The translations under genes and the position numbers were made by a program. Below are positions 22,166-31,889 of a stretch of 64,000 bases of DNA, piece by piece. This DNA is from Ceriagrion tenellum. Its lineage: Eukaryota; Arthropoda; Insecta; Odonata; Coenagrionidae. The notes beneath the pieces are model-generated. The model saw only the letters and a list, made by a program, of their open reading frames with translations, did no database searches and had not been told where the DNA came from. Location of the stretch: NCBI GenBank assembly GCA_963169105.1, contig OY720643.1:102931697-102995696 (forward strand), written 5' to 3'. Positions within the stretch are counted from its first letter, which is position 1. Every line of letters starts with the position of its first letter.

Positions 22166-22274
22166 GAATGAAGAGTTCCCGGGTTTCCAGCCGGGTAATG
22201 GTGTTAAACCGCACCGACGTTTCGATGACGTAGTCTGCCATCGTCTTCAGGGTGAACCCGAGAACTCTTCATTC
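22166..22274 (-). ncRNA. Hammerhead ribozyme motif within a long hairpin, probably retroelement-derived
   Basis: On the minus strand the core appears in order: CTGAAGA (22250-22244), stem II CGATG/CATCG (22243-22239 with 22227-22223) closed by a 10-nt or longer loop, then GAAAC and the cleavage-type triplet GTC (22223-22216). Stem I GGTG/CACC (22251-22254 with 22212-22215) brackets the core correctly. An outer 20-bp stem (22166-22185 with 22255-22274, 19 of 20 paired) encloses it. Stem III is only the self-complementary ACGT, as in the minimal hammerheads known from Penelope-like elements, which are thought to cut as dimers. The core match is seen directly; activity and parent element are inferred. 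No reverse transcriptase is adjacent. Confidence 0.7.
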
Positions 22275-24686
22275 AAGAAACTTGAAGTTTAATCGTGATG
22301 ATTCTGTAGTATAGTGTGGAAAAACGTATTTAAATGTATCTTTAAACGTTCAGTTCTTTGTAATTTTCCATAAAAAAGTATTTATCAAGTTTATGAAACA
22401 ACTTTTTCTTGGTTAGGAAAAGTAGTAGATGCATGAACTTCGTCTTGTTTTCAAGCTCTTCACAGAATTATTTAATAAAAATTATCATCATAAACCCAGG
22501 CTGTGATATCGATTTTTGATGTGTTAATAAATAACCGAGAATTTTAGCGGGCTCCAGCCAGCGGTAAGGGGGCCATTTTCGCGAGAGGGGTGGTGAAAGT
22601 TTGAGCGCCGTTGCCACTAGCTTGAAAGAGTACTTGAAAGAAGAATATCTTATCTGTTAGCATCCATATTCTTCATATCAAATGCTTCGACTTGGACATA
22701 TGCATTTCCCAGCATATTGTTACAGAAACTAGCCGCCTTACTTTTCTCGATATTAATAATGGAGTCAATATAATTCCAGTTACGGTTAGTACTAATAAAG
22801 TTGCGGCGGATCAGAAGTGTCATTTTTACCGATGCAATCAGGGAAGGAAGAAGCAGGATGACGTGGCCTCACGTTCGTTTACTCAGTTTTACTGCCCAAA
22901 AGCGTTTGTTCTCTTGTGACTGTGCGTCTACGTTTCCAACACCCAAAGGCATATAAGTTTATGGGTCTCGAGTTTATGAGTCATTTCTGGGAATATCGCA
23001 TCAGAGGTGCCCCATTTTCAGGACATGCAATTTAAGTGTTTCGCGAAAATAGATTCAGTGGCTTTATGCCATTTGTTGCGATTACGGCCTAGTTGTCCTC
23101 ATTTATTTTCAAATCATAGCCGCCGAGATAAGCGATGTGATTGCTTAACACTTAACGTAGTTTGAGCGAGATAGTTCGATAGTCAACTACATAAACATCT
23201 ACAGATTACCCTGCAAGCCACCCCAAGGATATTTGGCGGGGGGTGACTTATCACCAATATGTACTACAGGGTAGAAATTAACTTTTACCAACATGCACCA
23301 CACTATGGGTACGCTACAGATGCTACAGAAACGACCAAACCCATCGACAATGTAACTATCTAAACATGACAAAAGAGTTATGTAACGAGCATGCAAAACA
23401 TAGTGCTAGCACTACGCGGCAGATTTAAAAACATGCATTAGGGAGCACATCAATTAATCAGCTACACTCCCTGTTAACTAACTTGCTTCAAAGTCTTAAC
23501 CCAGCCATTATGGTGTCTTATCGATCGCTGTTCTGTAGTTCTGTAAGCAATAGTTATAATGGCGGAAGGTTTAGTATCTTAAAAAGGAGAAATATGTGTC
23601 ACTTCCGCGGCAGCTGTATAATGACCCTAATACCAACCAAAATCCAGTCCAACGATCCATTGCAGTCGAGGATGAGAACGATTGTGCCGAGGAGCGATCT
23701 CAATCGGTGAAACCGGTGGCCTTTTCTGCATTTAAGCCCAACTCGTCATTGAGCTCAACGCACGCGCATTTTGGTATTCCACCTAGTCTCAGGATGATGA
23801 AGTTTGTCTTAGCCGTAGCATTTTTTGAAAGGACATGCACTTTAACTGTCTGCTGCCTTTCCTCAGAGAAGGCAAATCATTCTCAGTGTTAAATTAATGC
23901 CGTTTCCCTCAGTGTCCCATAGGTATACAGCCACGCCCGTGGAAAGAAGTTTCGCTCCGATATTTCTGTTTTATGTTTTTAATATGTTACAACTCCCTAC
24001 TTCCAAGTTTATTTCTACCATGATATTCGGCGGCTCTTTACCTCTTGCCACCTGAAATCGCGATTCAACGGGAAGACGCATTTTTCGAACGAGAGCCACA
24101 ATTGTACTCCATTGGCTCACTAACCTTTTGCCCCAGTTGAATTTCCTGTCCACTGCAGTCCATAGCCCAAACGTGCGAGCACAATTTCGGGGTGTAAGCT
24201 TTGAATTCTCTGGGTTTGTGAGTAAGTAAAGCTTGCTTTTCCAGTCTCCTATCTCAGAAAAAGGATCGCCTCTTTCGAGACAGCCAACTGAAAGGCGGCA
24301 TGAAAACCCAGGACGGTCACTTGAACGCAGTTACTTGAACCTGCCAGTGCCTAGCGAGAGATATCCTACCGGTGCGGAAAATTGATTGAGAAGTTTTCAG
24401 TGGCTAATGGTGGCAGATAGACAGCCTTTAAGTTATCAGAGTGCATGTAACAATTCTCTAACATCACTTCATACCGGTGACGATATTGAATGTTCCATTC
24501 GCCCTCCACGAGTTTGAGGTAGACGTGAGTTTTTACTTCCACCGACGTTTTAAAAGTGCATCACCTCATTGGATAGGTCCTGCAAACCCCATTGAGGAAT
24601 AAACGAGCTTTCCTAAGAACGGATTTGCGGCCCAGCGAGTGATGTATTTCGCATTTTTGGGGTGTGTTCAAGTGATTAGGTGAAGT
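22275..24686. other. Mostly unassigned; repeat family C head at 23186-23290
   Basis: CATAAACATCTACAGATTACC, then TGCAAGCCACCCCAAGG and GGCGGGGGGTGAC, match the head of repeat family C. A partly open frame at 23575-23892 has protein-like composition but no start, splice sites or motif. Nothing else is recognised. Confidence 0.4.
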
Positions 24687-24845
24687 ATGAGTTGTAATAA
24701 ATGTGTGATCACTCGCATTAGTCCAGTGCCAAAGTTGTCGAGTGAGTTTGTGACTTGTGGGAATGGTCTGTGGCAGGTGACGGCACCTGTGAGCTGCCTG
24801 AGAAATGGAATAGTGATGAATATCGAGGATCAAATGCTAAATCAG
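24687..24845 (+). CDS. Candidate first coding exon, product unknown, cysteine-containing
   Basis: ATG at 24687 opens a frame starting MSCNKCVITRISPVPKL and running to NIEDQMLNQ, where CAG^GTAGTA (24845/24846) is a plausible donor; beyond it the frame becomes low-complexity hydrophobic, as expected of intron. Cysteines at residues 3, 6, 24 and 37 with a Trp between the last two recall a zinc-binding fold, but the spacing fits no family I can name with confidence. There is no neighbouring partner exon. Confidence 0.33.
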
Positions 24846-25086
24846 GTAGTAAAGTTTTTTTTAATATTTTGTGTTTTTTATCTCCTGTCTTATTTCTAGC
24901 AATTTTCGGGAATAATCAATGGTAATCATCATGAAGGAATGGTTTGCTCAAGGGCATCCATGGGTTTACTGCAGCCCTAATCCATTGTAAATTTAGCTGA
25001 TGATTTAACGTATTATCAGTCATTTAAACTCCCATTGTGAGCCTTTAAGCTTTGTTGTTAGTTCGCAGGTTTCCGCGGCGTTGATC

Positions 25087-25226
25087 AAATGATTTCAACA
25101 TTTATCGGGTTGCATCCGCGTCGGTTGTCATTCAGCACAACAGTTTCGCCAGCTATCCTGCTGGCGAAACTGTTGTGCTGAATGACAACTGACGCGGATG
25201 CAACCCAAGAAATGTTGAAATCATTT
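25087..25226. repeat. 140-bp near-perfect palindrome
   Basis: The arms 25087-25153 and 25160-25226 (67 bp, about 63 paired) flank the loop TATCCT. The arm contains GCTGGCGAAACTGTTGTGCT, in which a stem half is followed by CGAAAC, the order seen after stem II of the hammerhead motif. The missing CTGANGA side has been replaced by the inverted copy. Confidence 0.85.
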
Positions 25227-25229
25227 AAG

Positions 25230-26884
25230 CTTTGTTTCAAAACGATAATTTTGAACTATTAAATTTTGCTTTATTAGTTTCGATTACAACGTCCGAGAAG
25301 CCAAATGTGTGCAACAGTTGTATCCCTGTATCTAATCATCGCTTTACAGGCTTATTACCATTGTATAAATCGTCGTTAAATTCTATCCTCATTTGCAATC
25401 GCATTATAAATCTGTAATCGCTTGGATAGAACTAACGTTTCCTCCCTTTAACGTAAAAAATAATTGCTTCTCATCACCTATCGATCTCTTAAAGATTTTG
25501 TGTGGCGATCGATGATGTGGCAATTGTAACGAACATACATTAAGATGGCAGACAATAACTGCTCTCGATAGATACTTGGATAACCTTACCCAAGCACAAA
25601 TTTTTCATTGGCCGGTGACAATCGGTCGGTGTTCGAATTGCTAATGCTTACCCTTGAATTAGATTAACGATTTGAGAAGCTATTGAAAAGAAGGATCCAA
25701 AGAGGTCAAAACTATTCGATGAAAACACACTTGCATATGTCGAGAAAGTTATGACTGGTAAATTAGACCCCTAATATAATTTTACTATGGCATTTCACCT
25801 TCCCAAAAGGTAAATTGTTCAAATGATAATACCTTCATGGCCCCTTTTATTACTACAAATCAGTTCTCATCGGTAGGGGAAAGGTCTGAGGAAATGATTC
25901 CCCACTGTCTCAGCTCGTCACTGCCGAAAAACGATTGAATCAATCCTTTTTTCGGTTGCAGTAAATCCTCGGAAAATGAACAAATGATAAATTAAACTTG
26001 ATGTAACATTTTATTCAAATTGTGACTTTAAAAACGTTCTAGCCTTATTATTATCGGGGTGTGGTTATTGTTAGATCGCAATCAGGAGGAAATAACGACC
26101 TTTCATTTCCCGAGAGCATTCTTCGATCGACGGAAAGCAGGTTTATATAATTTCCTCGAGGGGAAGTGACTTAGCTTAGGGAAATAAATGAATGTAATTT
26201 TACTTACCTCGTGGATGTTGGAACCGTCATTGATACCTGTTGATGATATCTTGGTTATCAGTCAGTGGAGAAAAGGCGGGAATCCTGAATATAATAACAT
26301 TTTTTGATCGCCAATAATGGTGTAATACTACCGAGAAGTTTCTCCTAAGAATTAGATCAAAAATACAGACTAATTCAATTATACTATAGATTCCAATTGA
26401 TGCTAATTTCAAATGTATTAACTCTTCAAAATTTTCCACTTGTGAAGTCACTCGGCGATTTAAATTACATGGTTGTCACCCTCCTTGTGAACTTTTCTCT
26501 GTTGGATGCTTTAACTTTCGCGAAAGTTAATGACTTTGATTTGGGCACAATAAAAAAATGCGCAGGTACATACCTCGCGTATCTCTTGCTTTTAATTCTC
26601 GAAATTTTTCCAAGCCACTTTTCCTGAGCAGTTATGTAATATCTTTTGGCGCCATCTCTCTCATTAGCCAATGATGATAATGGCGGGAATCCTGAATAAT
26701 ATAATAGTGATAAGTGTCAATATCGAGCATTATTTACAAGATATTTATGCTAAAAATTCAATAAAAAATTCATCATTATGCTTAATGATTCTGACGAAAT
26801 TTATTTTTGAAATATAATTACATTTAATATTATTTTTGCTGGTGACGTCACCCCATCGATTAATTCCCGCGGTTTTACCCCTCC
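25230..26884. other. No gene recognised
   Basis: AT-rich. A short direct repeat, GGCGGGAATCCTGAATA, occurs near 26275 and near 26682. No other structure is seen. Confidence 0.4.
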
Positions 26885-27090
26885 TGATTAGAGAGATCTG
26901 GTTAGTCGATCGTCAGTGGGGTCGGAGGTAAGTACTCACTCTCTTGTTCCTAATGTTACGCATATTTCACAGAATTTTTTCTTCCTTCTTGTACAGTTTT
27001 ACCTTGGTTAGTATTTAGAATTGTGACTTAGTAAATATTGCGCAAGGACCTAGCCGTTCATCGTTATCATGATGATGTAATATTCTATTT
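26885..27090 (+). repeat. Diverged duplicated segment, copy 1
   Basis: GATCGTCAGTGGGGTCGGAG...CTTGTTCCTAATG...GCGCAAGGACCTAG is matched in the same orientation at 28690-28890 (GATCGTCACTAGGGTCGGAA...CTTGTTTCTAATG...GCGCAAGAACATAG). The spacing is about 1.8 kb. The copies are too diverged to show what was duplicated. Confidence 0.6.
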
Positions 27091-28689
27091 GTCTACGTTC
27101 TTTTGAGGAGAAAATTATTTCTGAATACAGTTTATTCATTAAAAATTCACCCCAGGTTAATTTCTTATTAATTCTTCCTGATTTCTGGCTTCACAGAAGG
27201 TTTCTTTTTTTATCTTATGCCTTATATTTTTTCGCAATGATTACGCTACTTTGTCTCTGTATTCATCTTATTCCAAGTTTCTCGATGGTGTGAATAGTTC
27301 CCTCGGTGATTTCAAGGCCAATTTCCTTAGGGACACTTCATGTCGTTTCAATGGCCCCATTTGACACCCTTCCCATCCTTGAACCATTTCGCTCAATTAT
27401 AGTTTTCAATCATTTAGGTCGTATTGGTGTACAGCAATTATCTGGTTTTATACTTAATGTACTCTTTCAATTTACCAGTAGAACCGTTCCAGAATTATTA
27501 ACTTCATCCTTGTACTGACCTCAAATTTTCATTATTCCTCAACTTACACTGCAACCAAGATCAGTTGCAGAAACTAGTTTACAATTCACACGGCTTGTAT
27601 ACTGTATGTATAGATACACTTCTACATGAATGTTCAATGCATTTTTGTCAGTTGACAGAAGACTTCTCGGGTATGGCACCGGTTTAGACTTTCCATGGCC
27701 CATTTTTTTCCATTTTCATGGTTTCATCAACATCACCCTCCGAGAATCCTACGATCATTCAAAATTTTTGCTCGCGTTTTCTTTAAACTTTGAATTAATA
27801 CGCGTTTTTTTTATCATGACAGTGGCGAAGTGGTGTGATAGTGTTGGGTGTGTGAAATGATACCAGTCCTGATGGACGGGAAGGAATAACCAGTGGAAAT
27901 AAAGAGCGGTGAGTAACATACTTACGTCATTTAATAGCCAGATTGGTATCTTTTGATGTGAGAATTAGGCGTCATTTTAGCCGCCTTTTATGAGGGCCAA
28001 CTCAACCTTGAGTGGTGCCGGGAAAGTCCTAATATATTAGGTAGTACATCACCGGGTTACTTTTCACACTGCCTCTATTGTCTAGCCATAATGTAATTGA
28101 ATTTGACCTCTTTATATATACGAAATAGTCATGGATGATTTTTCTCTGTTGTTTTTTCCTTACACCTACTTATTTTCGCCAACGTCTCTCAGATTTGTTT
28201 CTGCATCCCCAGGGCTATTGTACGACGAATATAATAAAATTTTCATTATCACCCTAATGAGTGATATAACATTTTTGTAAACTTTTAAGAAACTTTAGTT
28301 CAATATAATTAATGGAATGTAACAGTTTTAATTGTTGCTATATATGGAGATCGCCAACTTTAAAACCTTCTTTTCTGTAGTTATTTTTCTCTGGTGTAGC
28401 GGATCCGCCTTTTAGTGTCCCTAGCGCTTTCTCCAAGTGGCCATTTTTCGCAGAAGGGGTCACTAACCTCTCTAAACTTGTTAATAATGAACCTAGTTGA
28501 TACCTCCTTTAATAAACACCTGTTGTGTTAACTTCTTTCGCAGCATTTGAGAATCTATCTCAAGATTTTGCTCAGGTTAAGAATTAGTTTTTGGGATTAC
28601 AAAATTGGTTGCTTTCCGCCATGACATAGAGCCCGCTACTACTTGTTATTGAGCCCGCCTTCATTACCAATACCCCTCCTTATTTGTCA
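27091..28689. other. No gene recognised
   Basis: AT-rich intron-like sequence between the two duplicated segments. The short open frames have no motif or splice framing. Confidence 0.4.
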
Positions 28690-28890
28690 GATCTGATTTT
28701 TTTGGCGTTGATCGTCACTAGGGTCGGAAGTAAGAGCTCAGTGTCTTGTTTCTAATGTCAATCATATTTCAGAACATTTTTACTTCTTACTTTGCTTGCA
28801 CGGCAGTTCCGTGGTTAGCATTTAGATTCGTTACTTCATAAAAACGCGCAAGAACATAGTCGTCCATAGGTATTATGAATCTATTTTCTC
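28690..28890 (+). repeat. Diverged duplicated segment, copy 2
   Basis: See 26885-27090. Shared words run in the same order across about 200 bp. Confidence 0.6.
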
Positions 28891-29136
28891 ATCATCGGTA
28901 AAGTTGATTTCTGTTTAGTCTTTGGGACCTTAGTAAGAATTTACCTGCATGACCTCAATAAGGTTTTATTTCTTGCTTGTGGGTCGCTCATGAGTTACCC
29001 AATATATCTCCTCCATATGTCGTCCAGCGTGCTATCCACCCCGCGTCCTCGGCTTTCTCCACTCCAAAGTCCTCTTCAACATGCTCCCATTTCACAACTA
29101 GCCCACAGTCCAACATTTTTTACTTACTCTTACTCA

Positions 29137-29330
29137 CTATGCCGTTTGTATCCGAGTTGATATGTATCCGCACCAACATATCCCCTCCATCGAGATTGAA
29201 CCTCTGGTCTTTTTCTGCAGCTCCAACCTTCTCCTAATCGATCTTAACCACCATCTCTTTCGTGTTCCTCCCCGAGGTCGTCTCCCTCCTGGATTTCTTT
29301 TAAATAATCCCCTCAGCACATGTCCCTCCT
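29137..29330 (-). mobile_element. LINE fragment, C-terminal tail
   Basis: The minus strand reads LFKRNPGGRRPRGGTRKRWW, the (PGGRR)PRGRPRKRW signature near the end of RTE-like non-LTR ORFs. The LINE at 49930-52990 has AHPGGRRLRGRPRKRWLDD at the equivalent place. Confidence 0.65.
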
Positions 29331-29439
29331 ATTTTCTTAATGCGTGTCCGACTCCTCCACCTTGACTTGACTTCGATGTATTTCATTTCGAAAGAAGTGT
29401 ATTTCCTTGCATACGGCCGACTGCACTTTTTCTTTGCAT

Positions 29440-29600
29440 ATAGTTGGAAAGTCATGAATCTAATTTCGTATTTCGTCGTTTCTGGAGGAATTAGGTCATT
29501 ATTATAAATAATGAATAAAAGACAGCCGATCACGCTTCCTTGAGGAACACCGGATGTCACTTCGACCATATTCAAAAACTTGATGAACATACCCTATAAT
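29440..29600 (-). mobile_element. Non-LTR reverse transcriptase fragment
   Basis: The minus strand reads VTSGVPQGSVIGCLLFIIYN then NDLIPPETTKY. SGVPQGSVLGPLLF-YINDL is a conserved RT block of Jockey/I-type elements. The catalytic ADD block is missing. It is a different family from the tail at 29137-29330. Confidence 0.8.
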
Positions 29601-30330
29601 CCTTTTCAAATATCTTTGATATTGGCCCTTCGTGCGTACTCGGAACGGTTCGAGCGGCTTCGTGGCAGGAGGTGGGACCTTCGATACTAGGGAAGTGGAT
29701 TGGGGAGGTGGACATTGCCATTTTTTCTCTAAGGAAGATCACTTCAGCACATCAAGCGAACGAATGCAACGCAGGTTTGCCAACACAACTAACCGACTCG
29801 TGAAGCGTACTTTACGGAGGTCTGAGAGCGACTAAATTTCCGATAGGGTAGGCTCCGCCTTCTGCATTCTGGTTGGTTTTCGCGAAGTCACCCCCACAAA
29901 ATTTAGTTCTGCCTCTCAGTCGCAAAGATATTTGAAAAGGATTTTAGTTATTGAGGAACCTTATATTTTTTTAAGCCTAGGTCGCCGATAATTTAGCGCG
30001 TGTATTCAGATTTAAGTGACAGACATCCGATATTCGTCGGAGCACATGACCGATATATTCTGATGAATTCCCTTAGGCTACGTTGCCTAAGGAAACTGCA
30101 CCTGTTTACCTTGTTTGCCTAATTTCTTTGTAAACTTTTCAAAATTTGGCATTTAATGTACATTACTGAATATTTTAAGCCTAGAGATAATTTTATCCCT
30201 CCCTCAGTTTGCTAAGGAATCATGGAATCAAACCCTGCCGAAATAGCAACGAAGGCTGAAGTCAATATAATTACTGGCTTCGTTACGAGGTTAAAGCTAC
30301 GGTTTAACGCTTTGTCGTATAAGTTTTTGG
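29601..30330. other. No feature recognised
   Basis: No coding or repeat structure is supported here. Confidence 0.4.
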
Positions 30331-30569
30331 CATGACGAAAAAGAAAAATCTCTTAGTAAATTCCACACTTAAAAAACTTTTATTCCCGACCTTGGTTTCG
30401 ATTGCCTTGCAATCATTTTCAAAGGTTTTTGATGCCTTGCGATTGACTTGAAATCATTTTCAAAGGTTTTTGATACCTTTGTAAATGATTGCGAGGGCAA
30501 TCGAAACCTAGGTCGGGAATAAAAGTTTTAAGTGTGGAATTTACCAAGAGATTTTTCTTTTTCGTCATG
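30331..30569. repeat. Foldback element, ~85-bp arms
   Basis: CATGACGAAAAAGAAAAATC at 30331 is mirrored by GATTTTTCTTTTTCGTCATG ending at 30569, and pairing continues inward for about 85 bp. The right arm has GATTGCGAGGGCAATCGAAA, a stem loop followed by GAAAC as in hammerhead stem II, but CTGANGA is degraded. The centre also repeats CATTTTCAAAGGTTTTTGAT twice (near 30412 and 30453). Confidence 0.8.
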
Positions 30570-30860
30570 TCTGCGGTAACAATCCACAAAGTTACGCCTT
30601 CAGCCATTTAGTTTATGTCTAAGTTTTTACCCTAAGTAGTATTTACACGTAGGGTGACTTCATTGAATTAACCGCGCGGCTAGTTCCGTGGTTCTTTGAA
30701 AATGTCTAAAGTAAACACCAGTGTGTTTTAAAGTTGGGCTTTACCCCGTGGACCGTGGCGCTTAGAGCTCGCATACGCGTACCTCTGGCATCATATGCAC
30801 GGTACCTGTGAGAACAACTTGCTCCTTAAAGCCCCCGTGAGATTTACAGTGGAAGATGAC

Positions 30861-30985
30861 GCCTGGGTAGCTTATTTGGTTAGAGCACTCGACGCGAAAT
30901 CGAGGGATCTGGGTTCGAGTCTCAGTCCAGGCGAACAATTTTTCCCCTGTGAATTTCAGACAATTGTTTACTCGTAGTTTAAAAA
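30861..30985 (+). mobile_element. tRNA-derived SINE, best-preserved copy
   Basis: The head folds nearly as a tRNA: GCCTGGG pairs with TCCAGGC, the D arm is GCTT...GAGC, and the anticodon stem is CTCGA/TCGAG with loop CGCGAAA. Box B is GGTTCGAGTCT. Position 33 is G instead of U and a specific tail follows (TTTTTCCCCTGTGAATTTC), so it is a SINE and not a tRNA gene. It still holds the CpG sites lost in the copies at 48861 and 59014. Confidence 0.8.
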
Positions 30986-31614
30986 GTACATAAGGTAACC
31001 CTAAGTCTTCAATTTACTCATTACAGTACATTTTATGTGTCTTAAGAAAAATTAACTTCGAAGCCCAGATTCTTCCTTTATCTGCGACTGTAGTTGGCTG
31101 TGAATAATAATGTTGAATGATGATATCTAAGCGGCCAACGTCTCTAGCCTTTTGGCATCACCTGATTTTAGTATGTAATGAAGGAGGTCCAAGCCGAGTG
31201 TCGTATTACGATACCATTTTGACCATGGATATCGTACTGAAATCCATATTGGTTGCTTTGCAGTCTGCGGGAACTTCTGATGAAATTCGTGATGTTGCTT
31301 ACGGTGTTTGATGACATTCCATGAAAGAGATGTAAACATAAAAGCCCGTCACTTCAAGTACTTAGTTGGTTTCCGTCAATACAGAATGGTGTGATATAGA
31401 TGATTTGCCGCTACTTTGATACTTCAACTTCCCATTTTCACATGCTAATAATTATTGGAGGAAGCGGTGGTATGTGACTTAAGCAATTGTGTAGGAATAT
31501 TCTGCCACTTATAGTTTAGTATAATTAAAATACATTTTTAGTCACTTGGTGGTATTCCATTTTATATGAAGATATAATAGTAGCTTTTACACAATCAAAG
31601 ATTTTAAATAAACG

Positions 31615-31663
31615 CGACTCTCTTTTCAACGTTTCAGAGTCATCTTCAGGTCCAAATTAACAT
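31615..31663 (-). other. Degenerate hammerhead-like motif
   Basis: The minus strand reads CCTGAAGATGACTCTGAAAC then GTTGAAAAGAGAGTC. CTGAAGA and GAAAC are present in order, but stem II is too short; GACTCT instead pairs with AGAGTC across the core. It is probably a decayed relative of the 22.2-kb motif. Confidence 0.4.
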
Positions 31664-31811
31664 TAAATGCTTTGTTGGAGTAAAGAGCTAATTATCCCAT
31701 CGCAGGGTTTAATTATTTCGCCCTTCGGTTCACTGTGTCAACCTGGAGTAATTGATGGTGAAGAAGTACTTTCTAAAAAGTAGTTAAAAGTATTTGTATT
31801 TTCAATACTGT

Positions 31812-31885
31812 TCCTACATCTACTTATTATCCTGCGATCCTCTCCATGGGTGTATGGAAGTGGGTGTTAGGACACCAGCCGTGTA
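31812..31885 (+). repeat. Repeat family C head, 5' part only
   Basis: CTACATCTACTTATTATCCTG, then GGTGTATGGAAGTGGGTG and ACACCAGCCGTGTAGAGGTG, match the first 75 bp of family C. It abuts the LINE fragment that follows. Confidence 0.6.
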
Positions 31886-31889
31886 GAGG

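Noticed and set aside
23575..23892. Protein-like plus frame (SIAVEDENDCAEERSQSVKP)
   Set aside because: No ATG at its start, no acceptor or donor that frames it, and no recognised family.
30861..30933. Functional tRNA gene
   Set aside because: Fold is close, but G replaces U33 and the same head plus tail is found in dispersed copies, so it is a SINE.
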